Shown here: piece by piece, positions 44,887 to 53,526 of the stretch
Layout: every line of letters starts with the position of its first letter
How positions within the stretch are numbered: the stretch's first letter is position 1
Assembly: GCF_038595065.1 (NCBI RefSeq)
Contig: NZ_CP152003.1
Location: forward strand, 538,001 to 602,000
Direction: 5' to 3'
Source: Sutcliffiella sp. FSL R7-0096
Lineage (GTDB): Bacteria; Bacillota; Bacilli; Bacillales; Bacillaceae_I
Length of the DNA: 64,000 bases
Notes under the pieces: model-generated
Databases searched by the model: none
What the model was told of the DNA's origin: nothing
The model's input: the letters and a program-made list of their open reading frames with translations, nothing else
Made by a program: the position numbers and the translations under genes

Positions 44887-45762
44887 TTATTCCTCATCTG
44901 CAAAGTCAATCATCACTCCAACAACCTTTTTTGAAATGTTATATTTTACTTTTACCTCGTACAATCCATCACCATAACCAGACATTGAAACCACACCATC
45001 TGAGACAACTCCCCCCTGTGCATCTGAAGAAACAATCTCATCAAATTGGATGGCTTCGTTTTTAACAAATGTTTTAAAATCAAAAATTCCTGCTTGTGCA
45101 GAGTCAATTCCAATCTGCTTATCGCAAACATGCCATTTTCCACTTGGTTTCTTTTCCCCATAAAATACAAATAAGTTTTTAACAACTTCATCAGTAGTAT
45201 AAGAAACAGAAGCTGTCCAACAACCATTTTTCACATTTAAAAGTACAATTTGTAACTCAGCTTCTTCATCCACGTTATAGTAGGGGTCAGTAACAATTAG
45301 CTTTCCACTTTCAACTATAAAAGTGCCCAGTATATTAGGCTTATTAATATTCACTTTGGGCACATGCCTATCAATAAAATCACTTAACGATAAAGACGCA
45401 TATTTGCCTAACCCAGTTTTGTCATTCCAAGTATAAATTAGTTCCTGCATAAACCTTTTCCTAATTCGATAGCAGAGTTTATCACCATTCAGTTTTTCAC
45501 CAATACAAACCATATCACTCGGTAGATTTTGAGGTCTGTGCTGATTTTGTTTTACTATATCAATTGGTAATGCCGTTTGTTCATTAGTTTGAATAGGAAA
45601 CAAAGTCCACTCGCCAAATTTTGCGCCATTCGTTTCTAAAAAAAGTTCCTTGTATTCATCTGGAAAAATAGCACCAAGTGCTTTTTCTGTTTTTTTCAAT
45701 TCAACTAACGACACGCCATCCACTTTCGAACTTGGATTAATCATATTTATTACTTTCTTCAT
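44887..45762 (-). CDS. SUKH (SMI1/KNR4) plus DUF4241-like protein, possible immunity protein
   Basis: A 291-aa protein with two parts. Residues 1-130 match the SMI1/KNR4 (SUKH) pattern: LKKTEKALGAIFPDEYKELFLETNGAKFGEWTLFP is its landmark stretch, split here between helix 1 and the NGA turn. Residues 140-291 match DUF4241: GKLIVTDPYYNVD, IGIDSAQAGIFD, and GGVVSDGVVSMSGYGDGLYEV. Both families are known as immunity proteins of polymorphic toxins. No toxin gene is adjacent. GGAGGAAGAG supports the start at 45762. Confidence 0.75.
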   Translation of the reverse strand: MKKVINMINPSSKVDGVSLVELKKTEKALGAIFPDEYKELFLETNGAKFGEWTLFPIQTNEQTALPIDIVKQNQHRPQNLPSDMVCIGEKLNGDKLCYRIRKRFMQELIYTWNDKTGLGKYASLSLSDFIDRHVPKVNINKPNILGTFIVESGKLIVTDPYYNVDEEAELQIVLLNVKNGCWTASVSYTTDEVVKNLFVFYGEKKPSGKWHVCDKQIGIDSAQAGIFDFKTFVKNEAIQFDEIVSSDAQGGVVSDGVVSMSGYGDGLYEVKVKYNISKKVVGVMIDFADEE

Positions 45763-46550
45763 CTCTTCCTCCATGATAACTAGGAATTACTTTGTCATAC
45801 TACAATCAAAATAACTATGTTTGTTTCGATTATTATTATTCAATAAAATAAAGCATTTCTTCTTCATAACAGGAATGCTGCCCGTTTGTTGAATAGTGAT
45901 AATTATCTGTCATATCTATATTTTAACATATTTTATTTAGTGACCTGCGTTAAACTCCTACAAAATATCCTTATTCAAACCAATTTCACACACCCTCCAA
46001 TAAATATTTTCACCTCTAGAAAGGGTATGTGATCATAGTGAATTGAGAAACAAATACTCATTTGACAGTTGGAATTTCAATAAAAAACGCACTGTGAATT
46101 TCTATGTGAAATACAGTGCGTTTTGCATTGATATTTACTTGTTTGCATCTCTGAAGTAAAACCGTAAGGGATTGAGTGGCGTGCTGTTGTTTTTGTAACA
46201 TAGCAATCTCAAAAGTTGATTTGTTGTTTTTGGGCAGAAGCCTTGGGGCGCATGAGCTTAGTTTTTTCTTGAACAAACGATTGTTTCAAAATTGCTATGC
46301 TAGTATAAGTGGGTGATTCTTTTGCTGATAGGTGGAATTTTTATGTATTTGTGCAACGCTTAACCGTTTTAGGGAAAATAATCGAAAAAGTGAACAAATT
46401 TATCAAAAAACCTCCTCAATTAATCAAATAAACAATTCAATTTATCGAGAATCCATATATCCCAACAAAGAAATCCACCAAAAAAATGAAACTAAAACTC
46501 TTTTAAAAACGTAAATTACCTAATTACCCAGCCCAAAGGAGTCCTGAATC
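45763..46550. other. Long gene-poor intergenic region
   Basis: About 790 bp, strongly AT-rich, without a gene that I can support. It holds a strong hairpin at 46083-46126. Short open frames (for example 46058-46276 on minus, 46332-46514 on plus) lack ribosome sites; the minus one runs through the hairpin and may be a decayed gene remnant. Confidence 0.6.
46083..46126 (-). terminator. Isolated strong hairpin
   Basis: AAAACGCACTGT pairs with ACAGTGCGTTTT at the two ends of this segment, with a further ATTTC/GAAAT pairing inside. On the minus strand it continues into TTTTTTATTG. It has no clear upstream gene. Confidence 0.65.
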
Positions 46551-47180
46551 ATGACAACAACCAACAATTCAGCACTAACAAACACACCAATCACCATCCA
46601 AGGAACCAAAATCCAATTAAAAAAGCTAACCATCCCAGACCTGCCCATGCTATACCACCTGATGTATGGCGACCCGAACCCAGAATATAAAAAGTGGGAC
46701 GCCCCATACTTCCCGCTCCAAATGATCGACGAGGAAACCTACCTCTCCAAAATGACGAAACAACTAAACGAAGGACAGGACTCGATCTACCTGATTCAAA
46801 CACGAACCGATGAGCATCAAACCATTGGCAGCGTCACGTACTACTGGGAGCACGAACCTTCCAACTGGCTTGAAATGGGCATCATCATTTACCTGCCCGA
46901 ATTCTGGAACGGCGGTTACGGAACAGAAGCCATTCAATTATGGACCGACCACCTTTTCCAAACGAAACCGCAGATTCCAAGAGTCGGATACACTACCTGG
47001 TCCGGAAACCATCGCATGGTCAAAGTCGGGACCAAACTGAATTTCACACAGGAAGCCCGCATTCGAAACGTCCGAACCTATCAGGGCAAACTGTATGATT
47101 CCATCCGCATGGGCATGCTGCGCGAGGAGTGGGAGCAAACGAAATCCAAAACCACATCCAACCAAAGCGGAGGAAACTAA
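46551..47180 (+). CDS. GNAT acetyltransferase
   Basis: A 209-aa N-acetyltransferase: IQLKKLTIPDLPMLYHL at about 22-38, acetyl-CoA motif GIIIYLPEFWNGGYGTEAIQLW at about 108-129 and the ARIRNVRTYQGKLYDSIRMGMLREEW end. The opening 15 residues are Thr/Asn-rich. AAAGGAG lies before the ATG. Codon use is rich in ACC/CCA, like that of the broken gene after it, which starts 6 bp downstream. Confidence 0.87.
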   Translation: MTTTNNSALTNTPITIQGTKIQLKKLTIPDLPMLYHLMYGDPNPEYKKWDAPYFPLQMIDEETYLSKMTKQLNEGQDSIYLIQTRTDEHQTIGSVTYYWEHEPSNWLEMGIIIYLPEFWNGGYGTEAIQLWTDHLFQTKPQIPRVGYTTWSGNHRMVKVGTKLNFTQEARIRNVRTYQGKLYDSIRMGMLREEWEQTKSKTTSNQSGGN

Positions 47181-47186
47181 ACGAAC

Positions 47187-47721
47187 ATGCAAACATACGC
47201 AGAACTCACAAAAGAAACCGAACAAGAACTTGTCCAACTGCTAACAACAGAAACCTGGCCTTATCATGGAACCGAAAAGCCAACAGAGGAAAGCGTCCGA
47301 ACAATCCATACAACAAGGCAACTATACAAACGAAGGAACAAAAACCTTCCTCGTTCAGGACAAAAAAGAAACCGCCATTGGGATGCTCCGTCTTTTTGAT
47401 CTGGAGGATCCTACCTGCCTGTTTGACCTCAGGCTCAGACAACAAGACAGAGGTCAAAATAGAGGAGCGCATGCCGTAAAATGGCTCACCGGATACGCAT
47501 TCATGAACTACCCGCACCTCATCAGGATCGAAGGGCATACTCGCCACGACAACCTGGCGATGCGCAAAACCTTCCACAATTGCGGGTACGTAAAAGAAGC
47601 CTACCACAGGAGTGCCTGGCCTCAAGAAGATAAGCTATTTGATTCCGTGGGCTATGCCATCACGCGCACAGATTGGGAGCAAGGCACCACAACACCAATC
47701 GAGGACAGTGTCCGGTTCTAA
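47187..47721 (+). pseudogene. Frameshifted GNAT acetyltransferase
   Basis: The frame begins MQTYAELTKETEQELVQLL at 47187 and its GNAT continuation (TKTFLVQDKKETAIGMLRL ... RGQNRGAHAVKWL ... MRKTFHNCGYVKEAYH) is in the next reading frame up to 47721. The shift falls between about 47300 and 47322. One base too many, or two too few, would explain it. No homopolymer or slippery run is there, so programmed frameshifting is unlikely. It directly follows an intact GNAT gene. Confidence 0.75.
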
Positions 47722-48185
47722 CATTCTTTCTGGCATAGAACCAATACGGCTTCAGAGAGTATATCGATCGCACGCTCCAAATCAGAAGTGTCGAGAAATA
47801 CATTCGTATTCTCGCCAATATACATACTTTCCAACTGCAGCTCACACCAGAGCGCACCAAAAAGGTCGTTGAGCTGTCCGGACTTACCTGCCGGCAGCTT
47901 TACCACCTGAATGACCTGTCTTTCTTTAAATGGAAGACCGTATCCGCGCAAAACTCTGCGCATTGTCTGCAAATCTTGTGTCGTTTCCGCAGTACTGCTG
48001 CCAAGCACTAGCTTTACAAGATGAATATCCCCATCCAACTTCGTATGAAAATAGGCATTTACATTCACTTGTTGCTCTGCCAATCCGTCCAATATGCAAC
48101 TCAACGCCCAATCATCCACCTGAAAAGAAAACTGCGTCCGAACCAAATAATCAAAGGACTCCACAACCTCAGGCATTTCCCGCAT
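47718..48185 (-). CDS. ACT-like small protein, paralogue A
   Basis: A 155-aa protein made of two similar alpha/beta units: FDYLVRTQFSFQVDDWALSC, then LAEQQVNVNAYFHT and a second unit ending MYIGENTNVFLDTSDLERA. The pattern (strand, helix, NVNAYF/NINGYF strand) resembles tandem ACT domains, which bind amino acids. It is about 40 percent similar by eye to the gene at 48256-48702. The start is uncertain: GAGGGGG could serve ATG 48185, GTG 48188 or GTG 48191. Confidence 0.65.
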   Translation of the reverse strand: MREMPEVVESFDYLVRTQFSFQVDDWALSCILDGLAEQQVNVNAYFHTKLDGDIHLVKLVLGSSTAETTQDLQTMRRVLRGYGLPFKERQVIQVVKLPAGKSGQLNDLFGALWCELQLESMYIGENTNVFLDTSDLERAIDILSEAVLVLCQKEC

Positions 48186-48255
48186 CACCACACAACCCCC
48201 TCAACCTGCGTTTTTTATCCTATACTATGCAGCACACAGGCAAAAGGCCATTACA

Positions 48256-48702
48256 TCAGTCAAGGCAACGTGACGGGTTCTCCTCCGACAGCAATCGGAT
48301 TGCATAACCTATGTTGGAAACATCCAAGTAAATGTTATTGTCCTCCCCAAGATAAACAGCGCGAACCTGCATCTTGCACCATAGTGTGCCAAAGATAGCA
48401 TTGACTTGCCCAGGCACACCAGAAATACTATCTAGCAGTTGAATCACCTGATTCTCCCTGTAACGAACACCAACCTGCTTCATCACCTTCCGAACCGTAC
48501 GGATGTCGCTCTCCTTCTCCTCAGTCGATGTGCCGACAACCATGCGAACAAAGTTGAAGTTCTTACCCGCAAGCGTCTGGAAATATCCGTTGATATTCAC
48601 GCTTTCCTTTGCTAGTCCATTTAAGATACGGCTCAGATCGCGGTCACTGACGGTAAAGGTAAATTGTGTCCTGATGTTGAAATTTAGACATGCGTTTCCC
48701 AT
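48256..48702 (-). CDS. ACT-like small protein, paralogue B
   Basis: A 148-aa paralogue of the neighbouring gene. Shared blocks are IRTQFTFTV / VRTQFSFQV, ESVNINGYFQT / QQVNVNAYFHT, VRMVVGTSTEE / VKLVLGSSTAE, ENQVIQLLD / ERQVIQVVK, and GTLWCKMQVRAVYLGEDNNIYLD / GALWCELQLESMYIGENTNVFLD. The order and a 70-bp gap suggest tandem duplication; both read leftward, with this one first. GGGAGTG lies before the ATG. The function is unknown. Confidence 0.7.
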   Translation of the reverse strand: MGNACLNFNIRTQFTFTVSDRDLSRILNGLAKESVNINGYFQTLAGKNFNFVRMVVGTSTEEKESDIRTVRKVMKQVGVRYRENQVIQLLDSISGVPGQVNAIFGTLWCKMQVRAVYLGEDNNIYLDVSNIGYAIRLLSEENPSRCLD

Positions 48703-48773
48703 CCCTTTTCACTCCCACAAAAAAGTCTTTCCTATAGGATATGAGAAATGGCTTGGCATGCTTGGACTTTTCC

Positions 48774-48980
48774 CTATGTAGCTTTCCGATCCTTCCACCA
48801 TTTAAAAAGAGAGAAAAGTAGAATGATGGCAAGCGTACATAAAATGACAATGAATTTATTCGGCTGGGCCTCAGCGGGATATGTTGGGGCGGATGTTGCC
48901 TTCACGTAATCCGCCTGCGAAAACCACACCAATAATAAAAAACCTATAATTAATATATGATATTTAATCAGTAGTCTCAT
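48774..48980 (-). CDS. Small membrane protein with two hydrophobic helices
   Basis: A 68-aa protein: a first hydrophobic segment (YHILIIGFLLLVWF) that may be a signal anchor, a short external loop with several prolines, a second helix (FIVILCTLAIILLFSLF) and a basic end (KWWKDRK). AAGGAGCG precedes the ATG with good spacing. No family recognised. Confidence 0.6.
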   Translation of the reverse strand: MRLLIKYHILIIGFLLLVWFSQADYVKATSAPTYPAEAQPNKFIVILCTLAIILLFSLFKWWKDRKAT

Positions 48981-49118
48981 TCACCATCGCTCCTTTTCTT
49001 TAATATCGTGAACAAAGACCTATTATTTTAGCTTATTAGAAAATATTCTGATAAGTTCATAGGTATTAAGGGAAAATAATAGATTATATTGATAGAAAAA
49101 AGGGAATGGGGAATAAGG

Positions 49119-49640
49119 ATGGAGTTTAACCTAAAGGAAGCAATGGAAATCCTCGAGCAAACACCGACAACTATAGAAAGCTTTGTTGGCGGTCTATCGA
49201 AAGAATGGTTAAGTTGCACGGAAGGAGAAGGGACCTGGAATGCAAAGGAAGTCATCTCCCATTTAATAGAAGGAGAAAAGGTGAACTGGATACCACGACT
49301 CCGTTTTATTTTACAAGAAGGAAACAGCAAACCTTTTCCGGCGTTTGACCGATATTCCCATATGAATGACAAAGATAGCTCTATTACCGAAGCGTTGATA
49401 GCTTTCAAAGTGATACGCAAGGAAAATCTGGAAATCCTGAAAAAGTCGATCACGACAGATGCCCAGTTGGAGCTTAAGGGAGTTCACCCAGAGCTAGGGG
49501 AAGTGAAAGTGCGCGAATTGATATCTACCTGGGCTGTTCATGACCTTACCCATATTGCTCAAATAACCCGCGTCCTCGCGAAAGGATATAGGGAAGAGGT
49601 AGGTCCATGGAGGGAATACTTGGGAATACTAAATAGATAG
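49119..49640 (+). CDS. DinB-like (DinB_2) protein
   Basis: A 173-aa four-helix bundle protein with the DinB/YfiT metal-binding pattern: a first histidine in [10 protein letters not shown], then the [13 protein letters not shown] block near the end with the two others. Related proteins are thiol or bacillithiol S-transferases or of unknown role. The start at 49119 is preceded by GGGG with 7-bp spacing; the frame also opens earlier at TTG 49089. Confidence 0.82.
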   Translation: MEFNLKEAMEILEQTPTTIESFVGGLSKEWLSCTEGEGTWNAKEVISHLIEGEKVNWIPRLRFILQEGNSKPFPAFDRYSHMNDKDSSITEALIAFKVIRKENLEILKKSITTDAQLELKGVHPELGEVKVRELISTWAVHDLTHIAQITRVLAKGYREEVGPWREYLGILNR

Positions 49641-49670
49641 GATGCAATATCCAAAGAAGGGAACCGTGCA

Positions 49671-50540
49671 ATGCAAAATACCTCCTATAGCACGCAGAAA
49701 ATGATTTACAAAAACTTTGATGAGGCAGCAGACAATATCTTAAAGATGATGAGCGGGCTTCTCGACATCAACACCTTGTTCATTGCAAAAAACGACCGCA
49801 GTACGAACAAAATAATGAAAGTACTGAACAAAAAAGATATTTTGCTAGAAGAGGGTGACACCCTTCCATTTGAGCAAACATTTTGCAAGCTCTCTGTTGA
49901 GTATGGCAGCAGGACCTTGCTTATCCCGGATATTACCCAAAGTGACCTGACAAAGAACATGGGTGTGACAAAAAAATTAGGAGGGGGTAGTTTTATCGGG
50001 ATCCCCATTTATTTTGAGGACGGACATAATTACGGGACACTATGTGGACTGGACAACAGACCGCATAATTTTCGGGAAGATTTGATTGAGTTATTTGAGA
50101 CAATGGGATCACTACTTACATATGTACTTGAACTGGATGAAGCCTATCAACAGATTCGCAGCCTATCTGTCCCGTTCATTCCAATAACAAAAGGAGTTGC
50201 CGCCCTTACCATCACAGGAAATGTCAATGAACAACGGGCAGACACCATCATCACCCTGGCATTAGAAAAAAGCCAAGACCTAGACTTGGACTATTTAATC
50301 ATCGACCTTTCCGGCATTGGAAAAATAAATGAAATAGTCAGCTTTTCTTTACTTAAAATAGTCAATCTCCTTCAAGTAATAGGCGTGAAACCAATCCTTA
50401 CAGGAATCACCCCGGACGTCGCCATTAAAGCAATCGGCATCGGCTTTGAAACGGATGATATCCCCATTCAATCCAACCTGGAACAGGCATTAAAGAAGAT
50501 AGGGTTTTCTTTGTATAAGAATGATGTTAGGGGTAGTTGA
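49671..50540 (+). CDS. GAF-STAS protein, RsbR-like, without the usual phospho-threonines
   Basis: A 289-aa protein: an N-terminal GAF-like domain (about 15-155) with FEQTFCKLSVEYGSRTLL and GSFIGIPIYFEDGHNYGTLCG, then a C-terminal STAS domain (about 165-285) as in RsbR stressosome proteins. In RsbR the STAS domain has a phosphorylated threonine in a VDT-VA motif; here the equivalent stretch reads GKINEIVSF, with Glu in its place, and the second site (LTGITPDVAIKAI) has Lys. It may act as a constitutive or non-phosphorylated stressosome component. Confidence 0.8.
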   Translation: MQNTSYSTQKMIYKNFDEAADNILKMMSGLLDINTLFIAKNDRSTNKIMKVLNKKDILLEEGDTLPFEQTFCKLSVEYGSRTLLIPDITQSDLTKNMGVTKKLGGGSFIGIPIYFEDGHNYGTLCGLDNRPHNFREDLIELFETMGSLLTYVLELDEAYQQIRSLSVPFIPITKGVAALTITGNVNEQRADTIITLALEKSQDLDLDYLIIDLSGIGKINEIVSFSLLKIVNLLQVIGVKPILTGITPDVAIKAIGIGFETDDIPIQSNLEQALKKIGFSLYKNDVRGS

Positions 50541-50557
50541 TTACCCTACATACTAAA

Positions 50558-50814
50558 AGCAACCAAATGTATGGTTGCTTCAGACTGTTGATAAACTATA
50601 CAATATTTTGGTTATTTCCTATAACAGTTGATCTTCGTTACAGGAGCTTCGCTTTCCGCGGGCAGTCCGGAAGCCTCCTCGGGCTACGCCCGGCGGGGTC
50701 TTCCATGTCCTTTCCTCCCGCAGGAGTCTACGCTCCTTTCACTGCGATCAACGGGGAAACTATAACTCAAAATGACTTTGTTTACACACTGAAGCAACCA
50801 AATGTGTGGTTATT
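50558..50814. other. Terminator duplicated around the palindromic element
   Basis: AGCAACCAAATGTATGGTTGCTTC at 50558-50581 forms a hairpin, and a similar AAGCAACCAAATGTGTGGTT lies at 50794-50813, just outside the palindromic element, followed by ATTTTT. It looks as if the element landed inside a terminator region, which was duplicated or repeated. Confidence 0.55.
50627..50752. repeat. Dispersed 126-bp palindromic element, copy 2
   Basis: GTTGATC (50627-50633) and GATCAAC (50746-50752) bound the element. Its reverse complement has the same blocks as the copy at 9380-9506: GTAGACTCCTGCGGGAGG, AGACCCCGC, CGAGGAGGCTTCC and CGCGGAAAGCGAAG. The terminal inverted repeats differ from those of copy 1, while their pairing is kept. 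Confidence 0.85.
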
Positions 50815-50826
50815 TTTAACGTTCAT

Positions 50827-51237
50827 CTAGATTAAATTTAAGTTTAATAAGTTCATGCTAGAAACGATCACGACAGAAAGCACCATGACTAACATATCGC
50901 TTAGAGTTAAGATGGCTTCTTTGGGATTATCGGAATATTTCCATTCAAAGAATGCCTGCACGAAACGATCACCTATAATGAGTACCACAAGGCCAAACAC
51001 CACTACGGATATAGAGATGTTCTCATAAAGGATCATTCCGACAAGGGTGATGTTGACAATCATTATAATTATTCTCATGGCCCAATCAACTTTCCTATGC
51101 AAATCATTAATGTGATTGTATGAGAAAAACTCCTTTTTACTCTTTTTGATTTTAAATGCCCTTCGTAATAAGAATCTCACTCCGTACACAATTACCATAA
51201 CTATAACTCCAATGAATGCAAAATTCAGCCAAAACAT
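50827..51237 (-). CDS. DUF4181-like membrane protein
   Basis: A 136-aa protein with about four hydrophobic helices and the FKIKKSKKEFFSYNHINDLHRK stretch between helix 1 and 2, which I associate with the Bacillus DUF4181 family. FFEWKYSDNPKEAILT follows helix 3. GAGGAGAG supports the start at 51237 over the longer frame to 51279. The function is unknown. Confidence 0.72.
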   Translation of the reverse strand: MFWLNFAFIGVIVMVIVYGVRFLLRRAFKIKKSKKEFFSYNHINDLHRKVDWAMRIIIMIVNITLVGMILYENISISVVVFGLVVLIIGDRFVQAFFEWKYSDNPKEAILTLSDMLVMVLSVVIVSSMNLLNLNLI

Positions 51238-51402
51238 GCCATCACTCTCCTCATATAAATAAATCTCATTGTATTCCATTTATTTCTATACTATCATAAA
51301 GAAACCCACAAATTTCAAACAAATGGAAGGAATTAGTGCGGTTTATCTTGAAATGGTAAGTTGTGTAAAAATAGCGAAATTGCAATAGTTGGAGGAATAC
51401 TA

Positions 51403-51606
51403 GTGGAAGCAATCATGATTCTTGGGTTGACGATAGGTTCTATATTCATGCCGTTATTTGGCATTATCTTTTGTGTCAATTTGGTATCTATATTAAAAAA
51501 GGTAAAAAATGATGAGGAAACTAGAGCTAATACTTTTTGGTTGACCTCTTCATTTACACTGATTGTATGGAGTCTTGCCATGATTGGCCTCGCAGGAGTT
51601 TATTAA
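51403..51606 (+). CDS. Small two-helix membrane protein
   Basis: A 67-aa protein with two hydrophobic segments (about 3-27 and 46-64) around a charged loop. TTGGAGGA at 51389-51396 supports the GTG at 51403; the open frame begins further upstream without a ribosome site. No family recognised. Confidence 0.6.
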   Translation: MEAIMILGLTIGSIFMPLFGIIFCVNLVSILKKVKNDEETRANTFWLTSSFTLIVWSLAMIGLAGVY

Positions 51607-51647
51607 GGAATTTTTGTAATCTAATACTAAGTTAGCGAGGGAGTAAA

Positions 51648-52373
51648 TTGAACTTATTTAATATCATTAAAAACAAACAGGAATATTGGCTTGTAGATCA
51701 AATTAAAAAGGACGGCATTCCAACAGAAATATATTTACGCAAATTGAGAGAAATCCTGCAGGAGTGGAATCGTCTAGAGATTGGATATTTGTCTTTACTT
51801 ATGGATGAACAATTTGAAAGCTGGCTGCTTGAAAATAACTTTGGCAAAGTTTCAAGCATCGTGGAATATACAAGAAAGCTAGAGGAATTGCCGGACGCGG
51901 ACGATTTAATAGTGGGGCATTCCCTAGCAGAAGGGTTGCTCGATGTTCAGAAATACGCGGAACTATATGAGCTTTGTCGTTCTGGTTCTGCCAATAAGAA
52001 TACGAAGCAACCGGTAAGTCAGGTAATGAGTTCTATAGAAAATGAATTGGGACCGGAATGGCGACAGCATTGTTTTTATTTTATGAAAGATGGTGGCTTT
52101 GCCGGCATTAGTATCCCTCATATTGAGATGGGAACGGAAGATGAAGGAAGATTATTTTATTTTGGCGTCGTACCAGATCTAAGAGGGCAAGGAATCGGGG
52201 GGCAAATACATAAAAACAGTATGGCGTTACTCAAGCAATTCCATGCCACCTATTATGTCGGAAGCACCGATATCCACAATACCAATATGATAAAGATATT
52301 TGAGAAAAATGGTTGTGAGCTACGGGATAGGAAGGGGATTTATAAGATAGTTAGATGCAAAAATCAGATTTAA
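51648..52373 (+). CDS. GNAT acetyltransferase with long N-terminal extension
   Basis: A 241-aa protein. Residues 1-130 form a helical region; the GNAT domain follows with LFYFGVVPDLRGQGIGGQIH (motif A, residues about 167-186) and HNTNMIKIFEKNGCEL. It starts with TTG behind GAGGGAG. The substrate is unknown. Confidence 0.83.
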   Translation: MNLFNIIKNKQEYWLVDQIKKDGIPTEIYLRKLREILQEWNRLEIGYLSLLMDEQFESWLLENNFGKVSSIVEYTRKLEELPDADDLIVGHSLAEGLLDVQKYAELYELCRSGSANKNTKQPVSQVMSSIENELGPEWRQHCFYFMKDGGFAGISIPHIEMGTEDEGRLFYFGVVPDLRGQGIGGQIHKNSMALLKQFHATYYVGSTDIHNTNMIKIFEKNGCELRDRKGIYKIVRCKNQI

Positions 52374-52443
52374 AGTGGAATTCTATCGATGCCTATTATA
52401 TTTGAAATTAAATAATCCAATTTATAAGGGAATGACGATTTAA

Positions 52444-53247
52444 ATGGTAGATAAGAAAGCTATTAAAATATTATATAAACGGTATTGGTCATCGGCGGGT
52501 TGGACAGATACCTTCATAAGTAGAAACGAGTTAGACTATGCAAAAGATGCAGGAGTAATGTTTGAACAAATAGAGCTGTCGCATGATGAGATTATTCAGC
52601 GGTTAATTTTAATCGTAAATAAACTATCATTAAAGGAAGTGACAGACCAGTTTATAGCTAGTTTATCTACACGAAGGCTTGATTTACGTTCAGCATTAGG
52701 TAGTTATATGGTGGGGAGACATATAGTCCATCATGTGTTTGCAGGTGACGAAAGCTATTGTACTTATTGCGGGGCATTTAGCAAGGACCGTGAAAAGCAA
52801 GATTTGAATGTTTTAAATTTTGAAAGGTTCAAGTGGGGAGGGGTTCGACATCTTGATCCTTTATATATTTTGTTTGATCTAGAACAATTTGATAAGACAG
52901 AAAAGCTTGTTCCACTCACAATGGATTATGAAATTATAAATGAAATGATTAAAACAATTATTGGTATTCCTCCAGAAGCAAAAATAAGAGACTTAGAAAA
53001 AGCACTTTCTATAGTTATTAAATCAAATAAAGAAGAAAGAGAAGTATTGCTTCAGATTTTAGGTTTTTGCTCAATACTTGCCCCAAATAAATATCCTGGC
53101 TTTACTAATCGATTTATTCCGTTTGAAGAAAGAGAATTACCTGACCATAGTAAAAATGATTGGTCATACCCTATCTGTTGGTGGAATGGAAAAGAAAAAT
53201 TGAATGTCAATGCTTTAAAGGAAGTATTTAGGATGAACCTCCCATAG
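52444..53247 (+). CDS. Conserved hypothetical protein
   Basis: A 267-aa soluble protein. A YCTYCG pair of cysteines near residue 105 suggests half a zinc site; otherwise it is helical with the landmark segments RYWSSAGW, GVRHLDPLYILFDLEQF and the aromatic C-terminus DWSYPICWWNGK. I do not recognise a family. Low G+C and AAG/AAA-rich codons match the neighbouring region. The ribosome site is weak (AAGGGAATG). The 280 bp after it show only fragments of frames. Confidence 0.7.
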   Translation: MVDKKAIKILYKRYWSSAGWTDTFISRNELDYAKDAGVMFEQIELSHDEIIQRLILIVNKLSLKEVTDQFIASLSTRRLDLRSALGSYMVGRHIVHHVFAGDESYCTYCGAFSKDREKQDLNVLNFERFKWGGVRHLDPLYILFDLEQFDKTEKLVPLTMDYEIINEMIKTIIGIPPEAKIRDLEKALSIVIKSNKEEREVLLQILGFCSILAPNKYPGFTNRFIPFEERELPDHSKNDWSYPICWWNGKEKLNVNALKEVFRMNLP

Positions 53248-53526
53248 TTTGGATACGTAGCTAGGCATTCAAAAAGAATGGTTTATTCTAGAGCGGCTGT
53301 TGCTTCCATTCCTCCTTCCATCGGTATCCTACCAAAAATAATGGGATTACCGGATATCAAGTGATGCATATAATGAGTTATGGATTAGAAGATCTGAAAG
53401 AATACCAAGAGATTGCATTGCCATATTCGGTGACTAAACTTTTGAAGGCAATTCGAAACTTTATAAATGTTAAACCGTAAAGTAACTAAGTAATGTCCAA
53501 TACCAATAAAATACAGGGGGTTTGTG

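Noticed and set aside
46058-46276. A 72-aa minus-strand frame as a possible gene.
   Set aside because: It runs through a strong terminator hairpin and has no ribosome site; at best a remnant.
46332-46514. A 60-aa plus-strand frame rich in Asn and Lys.
   Set aside because: AT-rich composition alone explains it; no ribosome site or known pattern.
50537-50830. A 97-aa plus-strand frame across the palindromic element copy 2.
   Set aside because: It is made of the repeat and flanking hairpins, without a ribosome site.
53248-53526. A short frame at about 53364-53479 ending in NFINVKP as a small gene.
   Set aside because: No ribosome site and no recognisable family; may be a gene fragment.
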